A stretch of DNA of 64,000 nt from Stutzerimonas stutzeri (GTDB lineage: Bacteria; Pseudomonadota; Gammaproteobacteria; Pseudomonadales; Pseudomonadaceae): contig NZ_PPXG01000003.1 in NCBI RefSeq assembly GCF_002909485.1, positions 434,001-498,000 on the forward strand, in the 5' to 3' direction. The notes beneath the pieces are model-generated. The model saw only the letters and a list, made by a program, of their open reading frames with translations, had not been told where the DNA came from and ran no database searches. The translations under genes were made by a program, and so were the position numbers. Below are positions 40,069 through 49,646 of this stretch, piece after piece (positions within the stretch are counted from its first letter, which is position 1; every line of letters begins with the position of its first letter).

Positions 40069-41385
40069 ATGACTCTGCGAAAATTCGCAGGGCTAGGAGC
40101 CCTTTTGTCTCTGATAAGTCCAGGCCTGGCCCTGGCGCAAGAGGCAACGCTGGATTCAGGCGACACGGCATGGATGCTCACGGCCACTGCGCTGGTGCTG
40201 TTCATGACCATCCCTGGGCTGGCGCTGTTCTACGGCGGCATGGTCCGCTCGAAGAACATTCTCTCGGTGATGATGCAGTGCTTTGCGGTCACCGGCCTGA
40301 TGAGCATCCTCTGGATGGTCTATGGCTACAGCCTCGCTTTCGACACCACGGGTATGGAAGCTGGGGTTACCAACTTCAACTCTTTCGTCGGCGGTCTGGA
40401 TCGCGCTTTCCTCAGCGGCCTGACGCCCGATAGCCTGGTTGGCGCATTCCCTGAAAGCGTCTTCATCACCTTCCAGATGACCTTCGCCATCATCACTCCG
40501 GCGCTCATCGTCGGTGCCTTCGCCGAACGCATGAAGTTCTCCGCGATGCTGGTGTTCACGGGCATCTGGTTCACGCTGGTCTATGCGCCCATCGCGCACA
40601 TGGTCTGGGGCGGCGACGGCGGTCTGATGTGGGACTGGGGCGTCCTCGACTTCGCTGGCGGCACCGTGGTGCACATCAATGCCGGTATCGCCGGCCTGGT
40701 GGCCTGCCTGGTGCTAGGCAAGCGCAAGGGCTACCCGACCACGCCAATGGCGCCGCATAACCTAGGCCTGACGCTGGTTGGTGCCGCGATGCTTTGGGTC
40801 GGCTGGTTCGGCTTCAATGCAGGCTCGGCTATAGCGGCGAACGGTACTGCCGGCATGGCCATGCTGGTCACCCAGATCGCTACTGCAGCCGCAGCGTTGG
40901 GCTGGATGTTCGCCGAGTGGATCGGTCACGGCAAACCGAGCGCGCTGGGAATAGCCTCTGGCGTGGTGGCGGGCCTGGTAGCCATCACTCCGGCCGCCGG
41001 CACCGTGGGCCCGATGGGCGCACTGGTCATCGGCCTGGTTTCCGGAGTGGTCTGCTTCTTCTGCGCCACCAGCCTGAAACGCAAGCTCGGCTACGACGAT
41101 TCGCTGGATGCCTTCGGCGTGCACGGCATTGGCGGCATCGTCGGAGCGTTGCTCACCGGCATCTTCGCTGCACCCATGCTGGGCGGTTTCGGCGAAGTGG
41201 AGAACATCGGCCTGCAACTGTGGATTCAGTTCAAGGGCGTGCTCTTCACCGTGGTGTACACCGGCATCGTCACCTACCTGATCCTCAAGGCGATCGATCT
41301 GGTGATGGGGCTGCGGGTCAACGAGGAGCAGGAAACCATTGGCCTCGACCTCAGCCTGCACAACGAGCGTGGCTACAACCTGTAA
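40069..41385 (+). CDS. amtB1: Ammonium transporter AmtB (first of two)
   Basis: A 438-residue Amt/Rh channel. A cleavable signal peptide (MTLRKFAGLGALLSLISPG, ALA site) is followed by eleven membrane helices. Pore features are present: the phenylalanine gate region TFQMTFAIITPALIVGAFAER, the first twin histidine in GTVVHINAGIAGL and the second in FGVHGIGGIVGALLTG. The C-terminal tail QETIGLDLSLHNERGYNL, with conserved GLD, signals for GlnK docking. AGGAG precedes the start. First amt gene of the glnK operon. Confidence 0.96.
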   Translation: MTLRKFAGLGALLSLISPGLALAQEATLDSGDTAWMLTATALVLFMTIPGLALFYGGMVRSKNILSVMMQCFAVTGLMSILWMVYGYSLAFDTTGMEAGVTNFNSFVGGLDRAFLSGLTPDSLVGAFPESVFITFQMTFAIITPALIVGAFAERMKFSAMLVFTGIWFTLVYAPIAHMVWGGDGGLMWDWGVLDFAGGTVVHINAGIAGLVACLVLGKRKGYPTTPMAPHNLGLTLVGAAMLWVGWFGFNAGSAIAANGTAGMAMLVTQIATAAAALGWMFAEWIGHGKPSALGIASGVVAGLVAITPAAGTVGPMGALVIGLVSGVVCFFCATSLKRKLGYDDSLDAFGVHGIGGIVGALLTGIFAAPMLGGFGEVENIGLQLWIQFKGVLFTVVYTGIVTYLILKAIDLVMGLRVNEEQETIGLDLSLHNERGYNL

Positions 41386-41508
41386 TCCATTCAGGGCACC
41401 CCGGAGCCAACCCCGGGGCCAATCGCAGGACCAACGCAGGCCTTCGAAGCAGCATGCGATGGCCTGCGGACCGAACAGCGCAGACAGCGCGACAGCAAGA
41501 GGTGACAC

Positions 41509-42759
41509 ATGGATAGCACTGCATTGATACCCGTCCAGTACGGACTCGATACCTTCTACTTCGTGATTTGCGGAGCGCTGGTGATGTGGATGGCGGCGGG
41601 TTTCGCCATGCTCGAAGCCGGTCTGGTCCGGGCGAAGAATACCGCCGAAATTCTCACCAAGAACATCGTGCTCTACGCTCTGGCGTCGATCATGTATCTG
41701 CTGGTCGGCTACTACATCATGTACTCCAGCCCTGAGGGCGGCATCTTCCCCAGCCTGGGTTTCCTGATCGGTGACGAGCATGCGGCCGACCTGGTCGCCG
41801 CTGGCGGTGAGGATGCGCCTTACTATTCCGCCCGTGCCGACTTCTTCTTCCAGATCGTGTTCGCCGCGACCTGCATGTCGGTGGTATCCGGTGCGGTGGC
41901 CGAGCGCATGAAGCTGTGGGCCTTCATCGCCTTCGCCGTGGTGATGACCGGCTTTATTTACCCGGTTCAGGGCTTCTGGAAGTGGGGCGGTGGTTTCCTC
42001 GACGCGGCTGGCTTCCTCGACTTCGCCGGCTCCGGCATCGTGCACATGGCTGGCGCGGCTGCGGCTCTGGCGGGTGTCCTGCTACTCGGTGCGCGCAAGG
42101 GTAAATACGGTCCGAATGGGCAGATCAACGCCATTCCCGGTGCCAACATGCCGATGGCGACCCTAGGCGCCTTCATCCTGTGGATGGGCTGGTTCGGCTT
42201 CAACGGTGGCTCGCAGCTGAAGATGAGCACCATCGAAGACGCCAATGCTGTGGCTCAGGTCTTCGTCAACACCAATATGGGTGCTGCTGGCGGCCTGATC
42301 GCTGCCCTGATCACCGCACGCCTGCTGTTTGGCAAGTCCGACCTGACCATGGTCCTCAACGGCGCTCTGGCTGGCCTGGTGGCGATTACCGCAGAGCCGC
42401 TGACGCCGAGTGCATTGCAGGCGACGCTGATCGGCGGAGTGGGTGGTGTGCTGGTGGTCTTCAGCATCCTCGGTCTGGACAAGCTCAAGCTCGATGACCC
42501 GGTCGGAGCTATCTCCGTGCACGGTGTCGCCGGCATGTGGGGCCTGCTGGCCGTGCCGCTGACCAACGCCGATGCCACATTCGGTGCACAACTGCTGGGA
42601 CTGGTGTCGATCTTCCTCTGGGTGTTCATCGCCAGCCTGATCGTCTGGGGCATCATCAAGGCAGTGATGGGCCTGCGCGTCAGCGAAGAGGAAGAATACG
42701 AGGGCGTGGACGTGGTCGAATGCGGTCTGGAAGCCTATCCGGAGTTCACTCGCCAGTAA
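41509..42759 (+). CDS. amtB2: Ammonium transporter AmtB (second, divergent paralogue)
   Basis: A 416-residue Amt protein, 123 bases after amtB1. It has no signal peptide, so the first helix begins near residue 15 (FYFVICGALVMWMAAGFAML). Twin histidines are present in GIVHMAGAAAAL and AISVHGVAGMWG; the gate region reads FFQIVFAATCMSVVSGAVAER. The C-terminal tail EEEYEGVDVVECGLEAYPEF differs from AmtB1 at the GlnK contact (GVD instead of GLD). It is clearly a separate subfamily and not a recent duplicate. The glnK-amtB1-amtB2 order is known from P. stutzeri A1501. Confidence 0.94.
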   Translation: MDSTALIPVQYGLDTFYFVICGALVMWMAAGFAMLEAGLVRAKNTAEILTKNIVLYALASIMYLLVGYYIMYSSPEGGIFPSLGFLIGDEHAADLVAAGGEDAPYYSARADFFFQIVFAATCMSVVSGAVAERMKLWAFIAFAVVMTGFIYPVQGFWKWGGGFLDAAGFLDFAGSGIVHMAGAAAALAGVLLLGARKGKYGPNGQINAIPGANMPMATLGAFILWMGWFGFNGGSQLKMSTIEDANAVAQVFVNTNMGAAGGLIAALITARLLFGKSDLTMVLNGALAGLVAITAEPLTPSALQATLIGGVGGVLVVFSILGLDKLKLDDPVGAISVHGVAGMWGLLAVPLTNADATFGAQLLGLVSIFLWVFIASLIVWGIIKAVMGLRVSEEEEYEGVDVVECGLEAYPEFTRQ

Positions 42760-42778
42760 CTATTCGGTGATACATGAC

Positions 42779-42811
42779 AAGGGCGCCTTTTGGCGCCCTT
42801 TGTTTTTTTTT
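42779..42811 (+). terminator. Rho-independent terminator of the glnK-amtB1-amtB2 operon
   Basis: Nine-base arms AAGGGCGCC / GGCGCCCTT around a TTTT loop, followed by a TG and a run of nine T, begin 20 bases after the amtB2 stop codon. Confidence 0.92.
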
Positions 42812-42847
42812 GCGTCACGCTAGAATGCGCGCGACCAGCCGTTGAAC

Positions 42848-43288
42848 ATGAGCCTTTCGAACATGTGGCAACAGACCCTGATCACCTTGCGCGCGCGTCC
42901 ACGGGGCTTTCATCTCGTCACCGACGAGCTGCTCGACGCATTGCCGGAACTGCGGCGATGTCAGGTCGGTCTGTTACACCTGTGGCTGCGGCATACCTCG
43001 GCGTCGCTGACGGTCAACGAGAATGCCGATACAGCGGTTCGGCGAGATTTCGAGCGCTTCTTCAATCGCCTGGTGCCGCAGGGTGAGGGAGGCTACGAGC
43101 ATGATTACGAAGGACCGGACGATCTGCCTGCGCATTTCAAGGCCAGTCTGCTTGGCTGCCAGCTGAGCCTGCCGGTCAGTGATGGCCGACTGGCACTGGG
43201 TACTTGGCAGGGCATCTATCTCGGAGAGCACCGCGACCAAGGTGGAGCGCGGCAGATAGTGGCGACGCTGCACGGGACGGCAAGTTGA
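42848..43288 (+). CDS. yjbQ: YjbQ/UPF0047 family protein
   Basis: A 146-residue beta-rich protein. [48 protein letters not shown] and [16 protein letters not shown] are the conserved family blocks, with histidine and glutamate residues that bind metal in known structures. Weak thiamine-phosphate-synthase activity has been reported for homologues, but the cellular role is unclear. ATGs at 42848 and 42863 are both possible; the latter aligns with E. coli YjbQ. The position after amtB and before sutA is conserved with P. aeruginosa. Confidence 0.92.
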   Translation: MSLSNMWQQTLITLRARPRGFHLVTDELLDALPELRRCQVGLLHLWLRHTSASLTVNENADTAVRRDFERFFNRLVPQGEGGYEHDYEGPDDLPAHFKASLLGCQLSLPVSDGRLALGTWQGIYLGEHRDQGGARQIVATLHGTAS

Positions 43289-43366
43289 ATTTTTTTTGGC
43301 GATGTCGGTCTTTCCGCATCGCTGGGCTATAACTTACTCCGCTTTGGCAAGGCCATGAGGTTGAAC

Positions 43367-43696
43367 ATGAGCGACGAAGAACTAGAACAAGACGATCTGG
43401 ACGTTAGCGACGAGGAGGACGGGGAGGACCTGGCCGCGGCCGACGACGGCGACGATAGCCTCGACGACGAAGGCACCGACAGCGAGCGTGCCACGCCGGC
43501 CAAGAAGGCCAAGGCCAAGGCCGTCGAGCCTGACGAGCTGCCAAGCCTGGAAGCCAAGCAGAAGGAGCGCGAGGCATTGGCGCGGGCCATGGAAGAGTTT
43601 CTGGCGCGTGGTGGCCAAGTGCAGGAGGTCGAACCCAACGTGGTCGCCGATCCGCCGAAGAAGCCGGACAGCAAGTACGGCAGCCGCCCTATCTGA
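43367..43696 (+). CDS. sutA: Transcriptional regulator SutA (RNA polymerase-binding, slow-growth factor)
   Basis: A 109-residue, highly acidic protein. The disordered N terminus is rich in Asp and Glu (EELEQDDLDVSDEEDGED), followed by a Lys/Ala stretch. The conserved helix EAKQKEREALARAMEEFLARGG and C-terminal PNVVADPPKKPDSKYGSRPI are near-identical to P. aeruginosa SutA as I recall it. SutA binds RNA polymerase and raises transcription of ribosomal and maintenance genes in slow growth. The start at 43367 follows GAGG; a TATAAC at about 43329 may be its -10. Monocistronic, with a strong terminator. Confidence 0.93.
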   Translation: MSDEELEQDDLDVSDEEDGEDLAAADDGDDSLDDEGTDSERATPAKKAKAKAVEPDELPSLEAKQKEREALARAMEEFLARGGQVQEVEPNVVADPPKKPDSKYGSRPI

Positions 43697-43707
43697 GCAA
43701 GAACGAA

Positions 43708-43745
43708 ACAAGACAAAGCCCGCCATCATGCGGGCTTTGTCTTGT
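43708..43745. terminator. Bidirectional rho-independent terminator between sutA and the HAD gene
   Basis: A perfect 16-base stem (ACAAGACAAAGCCCGC / GCGGGCTTTGTCTTGT) with a six-base CATCAT loop. It serves sutA and the convergent HAD hydrolase operon. Confidence 0.92.
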
Positions 43746-43765
43746 TGGCGGCCTTTGTTGGGTGT

Positions 43766-44467
43766 TTAGGATTCGCGCCAGCCGAGCAGCAGCTTGGGCA
43801 GCTCGGCCAGGCTCTGGATTTGCGCGTCGGGATGGTAGTCGTGCGGCCAGGCAACGCGCTTGGGGTTGAACCAGATCGCCCGCAGACCAGCCTGTTGTGC
43901 TCCGGCGATATCGTCCAGGGCGTGATCGCCAATGTGCACGGCTTGTTCCGGGCGGGCATGACCCAGCCGTAGCGCCTGCTGGAACGGGTGGGGGTCCGGC
44001 TTGCCAACGCCCAGTTCCTCGGCGCACAGCGTGAATTGGAAATAGTCGGCCAGGCCCAGGCGGCGCACGTCGGCATTGCCGTTGGTGATCACGCCGAGGG
44101 TGTAGTGATTGGCGAGAAATTCCAGCGTGGGCTGCACGTCTGGGAAAATCTGCACCTCATGGCGCGCATCGAGAAATACCTGAAAGGCCCGCTCGGCCAG
44201 CTGGTCCGCTTCATCGGCGGGATAGCCGGCGTCGTGCAGCGCGTGCTGCAGGATGCGTCGGCGCAGCTCGCTGATACGGTGGCGCAGCGCCGGGTCCTGT
44301 TCGATCAGCATGCGGCGGATCGCGCCGAGGGCTTCGACGGGAAATTCGCCCAGGCGCGGTGCATGCACGCCCAGCCAGTCGCGCAGCGCAGTTTCGGCAC
44401 TCTGGATGGCTGGCGTGGTTTCCCAGAAGGTGTCGTCCAGGTCGAAGGTGATCAGGCGGATGCTCAT
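43766..44467 (-). CDS. HAD-family hydrolase (YigB-like)
   Basis: A 233-residue haloacid-dehalogenase-fold phosphatase. Motif I is [13 protein letters not shown] with the DxD nucleophile pair. Motif II is GVITNGNAD, motif III the lysine in [11 protein letters not shown], and motif [19 protein letters not shown]. The helical cap lies between motifs I and II. E. coli YigB, in the same xerC-linked position, dephosphorylates FMN and other substrates. Here the start overlaps the xerC stop codon by four bases (ATGA), so they are translationally coupled. Confidence 0.92.
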   Translation of the reverse strand: MSIRLITFDLDDTFWETTPAIQSAETALRDWLGVHAPRLGEFPVEALGAIRRMLIEQDPALRHRISELRRRILQHALHDAGYPADEADQLAERAFQVFLDARHEVQIFPDVQPTLEFLANHYTLGVITNGNADVRRLGLADYFQFTLCAEELGVGKPDPHPFQQALRLGHARPEQAVHIGDHALDDIAGAQQAGLRAIWFNPKRVAWPHDYHPDAQIQSLAELPKLLLGWRES

Positions 44468-45369
44468 GTGTCAGTGTCCTGCTTGCGCTTGGCGCGCGGA
44501 TGCGCCTGATCGTAGACCTTGGCCAAGTGCTGAAAGTCCAGGTGGGTGTAGATCTGCGTGGTGCCGATGTCAGCGTGACCGAGCAGCTCCTGCACAGAGC
44601 GCAGATCCTGAGACGACTCCAGCAGGTGACTGGCGAAGCTGTGACGCAGCATGTGCGGATGCAGATGTTGGCCGAGTTCGCGCACGCCGGCCTGGCGTAC
44701 TCGCAATTGAACGGCCCGCGCACCTAAGCGGCGGCCCTGCTGACCGATGAATACCGCGCCGTCGGCCGGATTGGCCAGTGCGCGCATTGGCAACCAGGCT
44801 TGCAGCGCCTCGCGCGCCTTGCGCCCCACTGGCAGCTCTCTCACCTTGTTGCCCTTGCCGAGTACCCTCACCATGCCTGCGGCCAGGTCGAGCTGGTCGA
44901 GATTGAGGCCAACCAACTCCGACAGGCGCAGGCCGGATGAGTAGAAAAGCTCGAGCATGGCCTGATCACGAAGGGCGATGAAATCGTCCTCGACGCCACC
45001 ATCGAGCAGCTGCATGGCGCGATCGGTATCCAGCAGTCGCGGCAGGCGGCGTTCACCCTTTGGCGCGGACAGACCGGCGGCCGGATCGTGCTCGCATAGC
45101 CCTTCCTGATTGAGATAGCGATACAAGCCACGGACCGATGAAAGCAGGCGCGCCAGGCTACGGCTGGACTGACCCTGGCGGTGCAGTTCCCCGACCAGTT
45201 GGCGCAGATGCCGGCCTTGCAGCGCGCGCCAGTCGGCGATGTGCTCGCGTTCGCAATAGGCCAGCAATTTGTTGAGATCGCGACGGTAGCCGTCCAGCGA
45301 GTGCGCTGACAGCTGCCGGGCACTGCGCAGGTATTCGAAGTAGGCGTCGAGAGCGGTTGCAAGCGTCAA
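44464..45369 (-). CDS. xerC: Site-specific tyrosine recombinase XerC
   Basis: With XerD it resolves chromosome dimers at dif. The 301-residue length is typical. The N-terminal SAM-like core-binding domain covers about 1-90. Catalytic residues are visible: arginine in [12 protein letters not shown], lysine in [19 protein letters not shown], the histidine of LLGHADIGT and the nucleophile in TQIYTHLDF. XerC rather than XerD is indicated by the dapF-DUF484-xerC gene order. This gene is called sss in P. aeruginosa. Confidence 0.96.
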   Translation of the reverse strand: MTLATALDAYFEYLRSARQLSAHSLDGYRRDLNKLLAYCEREHIADWRALQGRHLRQLVGELHRQGQSSRSLARLLSSVRGLYRYLNQEGLCEHDPAAGLSAPKGERRLPRLLDTDRAMQLLDGGVEDDFIALRDQAMLELFYSSGLRLSELVGLNLDQLDLAAGMVRVLGKGNKVRELPVGRKAREALQAWLPMRALANPADGAVFIGQQGRRLGARAVQLRVRQAGVRELGQHLHPHMLRHSFASHLLESSQDLRSVQELLGHADIGTTQIYTHLDFQHLAKVYDQAHPRAKRKQDTDT

Positions 45370-45450
45370 GCTTCATGCTCCAAGGGAAGGCCTCCGGTCT
45401 TGGCTGCTGGCCTGTCCCGGCAGCCTGAAGCGTGCGGCTTATAGCTGCCT

Positions 45451-46146
45451 TCAGCGAACCGAGCGCAGCGGCGTGCCGAAGCGCGGCAGCACGCGGGTCA
45501 GCACCTCGGCGATATAGCCGAGGAACAGCGTGCCCAGCGAGCTCTTGTAGTGTTGCGGGTCCGGGCTGCCGATGGCCAGAACACCGAGCTGATTGTTCAG
45601 GCTGACCACTGCGGCAGAGCCTACATTGCCGCTGTCTTCGGCGCCAAACAGAAAGCTCAGCTCATGTGGGCGCAGCACGCCGCAGATGGTCTTGCCGCCG
45701 TCGAGCAGTCCGCCGATGCTCTGCTGTGCTTCGCCTGTGCTGACGCAGCGGCCCACCGGCAGCGTTGCGTCGCTGAACAGGATCAGGCTGACGTAGGGCA
45801 CTTGGAATTCATGGCGCAGGCTGTCTTCCACTGCGCTGACCACTTCTTCCAGGCTGCTGGCATCGAGCAGGTCGAGCACCAGTCGGCGGGTCTTGTCGAA
45901 CAGGCGGTCGTTGTCGCGTGCCACATCCATCAGCTGCGACAGGCGGTGGCGCATCTCGATGTTGCGCTCGCGCAGCAGCTTGACCTGACGCTCCACCAGC
46001 GACACCGCAGTGCCCGGCTGATGGGGAATGCGCAACTCCGGGATCAGCTCGTCGTGATCGACGAAGAATTCCGGATGGGCGCGCAGGTAGGCGGCGACGG
46101 CTTCGGCGTCGGGTAGCGGCATGCTGCCCTGGGTCTGGTCGGTCAT
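45451..46146 (-). CDS. DUF484 family GAF-like protein
   Basis: A 231-residue protein with the conserved N-terminal [24 protein letters not shown] coiled segment follows ([20 protein letters not shown]), then a GAF-like domain ([15 protein letters not shown] to [20 protein letters not shown]). Function is unknown; the gene is nearly always between dapF and xerC. Its start overlaps the dapF stop codon by four bases. The last motif [17 protein letters not shown] is strongly conserved in the family. Confidence 0.92.
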   Translation of the reverse strand: MTDQTQGSMPLPDAEAVAAYLRAHPEFFVDHDELIPELRIPHQPGTAVSLVERQVKLLRERNIEMRHRLSQLMDVARDNDRLFDKTRRLVLDLLDASSLEEVVSAVEDSLRHEFQVPYVSLILFSDATLPVGRCVSTGEAQQSIGGLLDGGKTICGVLRPHELSFLFGAEDSGNVGSAAVVSLNNQLGVLAIGSPDPQHYKSSLGTLFLGYIAEVLTRVLPRFGTPLRSVR

Positions 46147-46973
46147 AGGCGAACCTGTCCTTCAAATACACGAACGGCGGGGCCGGTCATCATAACCGGC
46201 TGTCCGGGGCCTGCCCATTCGATGGACAGACGGCCGCCGGGCAGGTCGATCTGCACGGGCGAATCCATCCAGCCCTGACGAATGGCGGCAACTGCGGCGG
46301 CGCATGCGCCGGTGCCGCAGGCCTGGGTCTCACCGGCGCCGCGTTCCCATACGCGCAGGCGCGCATGGCGGCGGTCAACGACCTGGAGGAAGCCGGCGTT
46401 GACCCGTTGTGGAAAACGCGGGTGATGTTCGATCTTTGGCCCCAACTCGTGCACCGGCGCCTGCTCGACGCAGTCGACACGCAGCACTGCATGGGGATTG
46501 CCCATCGACACGGCGGCCAGCTCGACGTACTGGCCATCGACGTCGAGCGGGTAGCTCAGGGCTTCCTGCTCCGCCTGGAACGGAATCTCGGCCGGTACCA
46601 GTCGCGGCGGGCCCATGTCGACGCGGATCTGTCCATCCGGGCGGATATCCAGCTCGATGATGCCGCCCCTGGTTTCCACCTTCATCTTGCGTTTGACGGT
46701 CAGGCGCTTGTCGACCACGAAGCGGGCGAAGCAGCGCGCGCCGTTACCGCATTGCTCCACTTCCGAACCGTCGGAATTGAAGATGCGATAGCGGAAATCC
46801 ACGTCCGGATTCTGCGGCGGCTCGACGATCAGCAGCTGATCGAAGCCGACGCCGGTATGGCGATCGCCCCACTGCTTGGCGTGCTTGGGCTGGATGTGCG
46901 CGTGCTGGCTGACCAAGTCGATGACCATGAAGTCGTTGCCCAGACCGTGCATCTTGGTAAAGCGCAGAAGCAT
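46143..46973 (-). CDS. dapF: Diaminopimelate epimerase
   Basis: Converts LL- to meso-diaminopimelate for lysine and peptidoglycan. The ATG at 46973 gives 276 residues, the normal length; the longer open frame to 47060 overlaps lysA. The two catalytic cysteines are in [13 protein letters not shown] (about residue 75) and [14 protein letters not shown] (about 220). [12 protein letters not shown] opens the protein. It is ten bases downstream of lysA and is followed, overlapping, by the DUF484 gene. Confidence 0.97.
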   Translation of the reverse strand: MLLRFTKMHGLGNDFMVIDLVSQHAHIQPKHAKQWGDRHTGVGFDQLLIVEPPQNPDVDFRYRIFNSDGSEVEQCGNGARCFARFVVDKRLTVKRKMKVETRGGIIELDIRPDGQIRVDMGPPRLVPAEIPFQAEQEALSYPLDVDGQYVELAAVSMGNPHAVLRVDCVEQAPVHELGPKIEHHPRFPQRVNAGFLQVVDRRHARLRVWERGAGETQACGTGACAAAVAAIRQGWMDSPVQIDLPGGRLSIEWAGPGQPVMMTGPAVRVFEGQVRL

Positions 46974-46983
46974 GATCTTGGCC

Positions 46984-48231
46984 TCAAGTGGGCAGCAGGC
47001 TTTCGCCGGCGTATAGCTCCTGAACGCTCTCGCGACGGCGCACTTCGAACGCCTGGTCACCGTCCACCAGCACCTCGGCGGCGCGGCCGCGGGTGTTGTA
47101 GTTGGAACTCATGACGAAGCCGTAGGCACCGGCCGAACACACCGCCAGCAGATCGCCTTCGACCAGAGCGAGCTCCCGATCCTTGGCGAGGAAGTCGCCG
47201 GTCTCGCAGATCGGTCCGACGATGTCGTAGCGACGCGTATCGCCTTCGTGCGGCTGCACTGCGATGACGTTCATCCATGCCTGGTACAGCGCCGGGCGGA
47301 TCAGGTCGTTCATCGCTGCATCGACGATGGCGAAATCCTTGTGCGCCGTATGCTTGAGGTATTCCACGCGAGTCAACAGCACGCCGGCATTGGCAACGAT
47401 GGAACGGCCTGGCTCGAATACCAGTGCCAGCCCACGGCCTTCGATGCGCTGGCGCACCGCCTGGATGTAGTCGCCGGCCAGTGGCGGCTGCTCGTCGCGG
47501 TAGCGCACGCCGAGACCGCCGCCCAGGTCCAGGTGACGAAGCGGGATGCCGCGTGCGGCGAGGCGGTCGGTCAGTGCGAGCAGGCGGTCGAGGGCATCGA
47601 GGAAGGGCGGCAGGCTGGTCAGCTGCGAGCCGATGTGACAATCGACGCCGACCACTTCGAGATTCGGTAGCTCGGCAGCTCGGGCGTAGACCGCCTCGGC
47701 ATTGTCGATGTCGATGCCGAATTTGTTCTCTTTGAGGCCCGTTGAAATATAGGGATGGGTACCGGCGTCGACGTCCGGGTTGACCCGCAGCGACACCGGT
47801 GCCTTGACGCCGAGCTCGGCGGCGACTAGCTGCAGACGCTCAAGCTCGTCGGTGGACTCGACGTTGAAGCAGTGCACGCCGACTTCCAATGCGCGGCGCA
47901 TGTCGTCACGGGTCTTGCCGACGCCGGAGAAGACGATACGGTCCGGCTGCCCACCGGCGGCCAGCACGCGCTCCAGTTCACCGCGCGAAACGATATCGAA
48001 GCCCGCGCCAAGGCGCGCCAGCACGTTCAGCACGCCCAGGTTGGAGTTGGCTTTGACGGCGAAGCAGACCAAGTGCGGCATGCCATCCAGCGCATCGGCA
48101 TAGGCCCGGTACTGGGCTTCGATGTGCGCGCGGGAATAGACGTAGGTCGGGGTGCCGAAGCGTTGCGCAAGTGCGGGCAGTGCCACGCCTTCCGCGAAGA
48201 GTTGACCGTCGCGGTACGAGAAGGCCTCCAT
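46984..48231 (-). CDS. lysA: Diaminopimelate decarboxylase
   Basis: PLP-dependent last step of lysine synthesis. The 415-residue enzyme has the alanine-racemase-like barrel with the PLP lysine in [13 protein letters not shown] (about residue 56). The substrate-binding histidine region is [17 protein letters not shown] follows, and the second active-site cysteine lies in [21 protein letters not shown], read in parts. A strong AAGGAGG precedes the ATG. It lies between lptM (12 bases upstream) and dapF (10 bases downstream) in one operon. Confidence 0.97.
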   Translation of the reverse strand: MEAFSYRDGQLFAEGVALPALAQRFGTPTYVYSRAHIEAQYRAYADALDGMPHLVCFAVKANSNLGVLNVLARLGAGFDIVSRGELERVLAAGGQPDRIVFSGVGKTRDDMRRALEVGVHCFNVESTDELERLQLVAAELGVKAPVSLRVNPDVDAGTHPYISTGLKENKFGIDIDNAEAVYARAAELPNLEVVGVDCHIGSQLTSLPPFLDALDRLLALTDRLAARGIPLRHLDLGGGLGVRYRDEQPPLAGDYIQAVRQRIEGRGLALVFEPGRSIVANAGVLLTRVEYLKHTAHKDFAIVDAAMNDLIRPALYQAWMNVIAVQPHEGDTRRYDIVGPICETGDFLAKDRELALVEGDLLAVCSAGAYGFVMSSNYNTRGRAAEVLVDGDQAFEVRRRESVQELYAGESLLPT

Positions 48232-48243
48232 GAACAGCCTCCT

Positions 48244-48384
48244 TTAGAGTTCGAAACGATCTTTGGAACGTTCTTTGACGGCTTGTTCGTCGTCCGGCAG
48301 ATACAGCGGACCTTTCTGGCCGCAGCCGCTGAGTGCGGCGGCGAGGACGGCGAGGGCGATGAAGGGAAGCAGGAGGCGCTTCAT
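48244..48384 (-). CDS. lptM: Small outer-membrane lipoprotein LptM (LppL/YifL)
   Basis: A 46-residue lipoprotein with signal peptide [18 protein letters not shown] and lipobox [13 protein letters not shown]. In E. coli LptM stabilises the LptDE lipopolysaccharide translocon. GQKGPLYLP just after the acylated cysteine is the family hallmark. First gene of the lysA-dapF-DUF484-xerC-HAD run, and divergent from cyaY across 189 bases. Confidence 0.9.
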   Translation of the reverse strand: MKRLLLPFIALAVLAAALSGCGQKGPLYLPDDEQAVKERSKDRFEL

Positions 48385-48573
48385 GGGGGCTGGAATCCTT
48401 GAAAAATCTAATCGCCGGAGTATACCCAGCACCCGGCGTATTGCCTATGCGAGCAGCACGCCGCACGGCGGCTGTACCGGCAGGCGACTCGCTTGATCCG
48501 CTTGCGCCCTGCTAAGCTCGCCGCCATCGCGTACGGCCAGCGCCGCGCGCAGAACAATTCGAGGAAGTGTTGC

Positions 48574-48906
48574 ATGAGCCTGAGCGAAGCCCGTTATCAC
48601 GATCTGGTCGATGCCGTGCAGGAGAGCGTCGAGGACGTCTTCGACGACACCAGCATGGACGTCGACCTGGAAAATTCCGGTGGTGTGCTGACCGTGCGCT
48701 TCGCCAGTGGCAGCCAGCTGATTCTCAGCCGCCAGCCAGCGCTGCGTCAGCTGTGGGTGGCGGCGCGCTCTGGCGGCTTTCATTTCGACTATGACGAAGG
48801 CAGCCAGCTGTGGCTGTGCGATGCCAGCGGTGAGCGCCTCGGCGAACTGCTGACGCGGGTGACGCTGGAGCAGGGTGGCGAAGCCATGGAGTTCGAGGAT
48901 ATCTGA
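48574..48906 (+). CDS. cyaY: Iron donor protein CyaY (frataxin)
   Basis: A 110-residue frataxin that binds iron and regulates Fe-S cluster assembly with IscS. The ATG at 48574 follows GAGGAAG. Acidic first helix residues (AVQESVEDVFDDTSMDVD) and the sheet surface with SRQPALRQLWVAARSGGFHFDYD, read in parts, match the family. It is divergent from lptM. Confidence 0.95.
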   Translation: MSLSEARYHDLVDAVQESVEDVFDDTSMDVDLENSGGVLTVRFASGSQLILSRQPALRQLWVAARSGGFHFDYDEGSQLWLCDASGERLGELLTRVTLEQGGEAMEFEDI

Positions 48907-48914
48907 CTCATGAC

Positions 48915-48947
48915 GCCTGCAGGCCCCGTTTCCCGGGGGCTGCAGGC
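48915..48947 (+). terminator. Hairpin terminator candidate after cyaY
   Basis: Thirteen-base arms GCCTGCAGGCCCC / GGGGGCTGCAGGC with one mismatch and a seven-base loop start nine bases after the cyaY stop codon. There is no clear T run, so strength is uncertain. Confidence 0.5.
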
Positions 48948-48954
48948 AGGGGCC

Positions 48955-48982
48955 TTGCTTATTCGGGCTGCTGTGATAGTGT
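48955..48982 (+). promoter_or_regulatory. Candidate sigma-70 promoter for rnk
   Basis: TTGCTT (48955-48960), 16 bases, TAGTGT (48977-48982). It lies between the hairpin after cyaY and a strong intrinsic terminator, so a transcript from here would meet that terminator within about 30 bases of its start. Confidence 0.4.
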
Positions 48983-48997
48983 CTCTCGCAGGTCAAC

Positions 48998-49023
48998 AAA
49001 ACCCCGCCTTCGGGCGGGGTTTT
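48998..49023 (+). terminator. Strong intrinsic terminator upstream of rnk
   Basis: AAAACCCCGCC / GGCGGGGTTTT arms with a TTCG tetraloop, followed by GCTTTTTTC, about 45 bases before the rnk start. It may end cyaY transcripts or act as an attenuator in an rnk leader. Confidence 0.88.
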
Positions 49024-49067
49024 GCTTTTTTCGTCTTTTGACTTTTCCCAGGAGCTTGCCAGAACCC

Positions 49068-49472
49068 ATGACCAGTGCACCGCCGATCATCCTTACCCAA
49101 CTCGATCTGCAGCGCCTTGAGCGGCTGCTCGACAGCCTGGACGACTACGGTCCGGCCGCCGAAGCGCTCGAGCAGGAACTGTCGCGGGCGCAGATCGTGG
49201 AACGCAGCGAGATGCCTGCGGGCGTCGTGACCATGAACTCGCGTGTGCATTGCCTCGACGAGGGGACTGGCAAGGAATATCACCTGACGCTGGTCTACCC
49301 TCACGACGCAGGCAAGGAAGGAACCGTGTCCGTCCTAGCTCCAGTGGGCACCGCGCTGCTGGGTATGAGCGTCGGCCAGCACATCGACTGGCCAACCCCG
49401 GCTGGAAAGATCATCAAGCTGACCCTGCTCGCCATCGAGTATCAGCCTGAAGCGGCTGGCGATCCTTTCTGA
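49068..49472 (+). CDS. rnk: Nucleoside diphosphate kinase regulator Rnk
   Basis: A 134-residue GreA-like protein. It has an N-terminal short coiled coil (QLDLQRLERLLDSLDDYG) and a C-terminal FKBP-like domain (VVTMNSRVHCLDEGTGKEYH, LVYPHDAGKEGTVSVLAPVG, and LLGMSVGQHIDWPTP). Rnk binds RNA polymerase through its secondary channel and influences NTP balance and alginate production in P. aeruginosa. The start at ATG 49068 follows CAGGAG, and length equals that of known Rnk. It borders the accessory locus that begins downstream. Confidence 0.94.
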   Translation: MTSAPPIILTQLDLQRLERLLDSLDDYGPAAEALEQELSRAQIVERSEMPAGVVTMNSRVHCLDEGTGKEYHLTLVYPHDAGKEGTVSVLAPVGTALLGMSVGQHIDWPTPAGKIIKLTLLAIEYQPEAAGDPF

Positions 49473-49646
49473 CCTAAAGCGCCTGCTCCCTCCGTTGCCC
49501 GGCAGCCCGGCTGCCGGATTTATCGCCAGCATCTTTCCTGGCGATGAATCCGGTGCATCGTGATCGCTAGCGGAGTAGCCGCTGCCGTTCTCAAACCCTG
49601 CCTGATGACGGGCGAGCCGAGCATTTCCACTCCTTTCTCCTCTGGT

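Noticed and set aside
40762..42045. 427-codon minus-strand frame across amtB1 and amtB2
   Set aside because: Histidine- and Asp-rich shadow opposite two transporters with conserved twin histidines.
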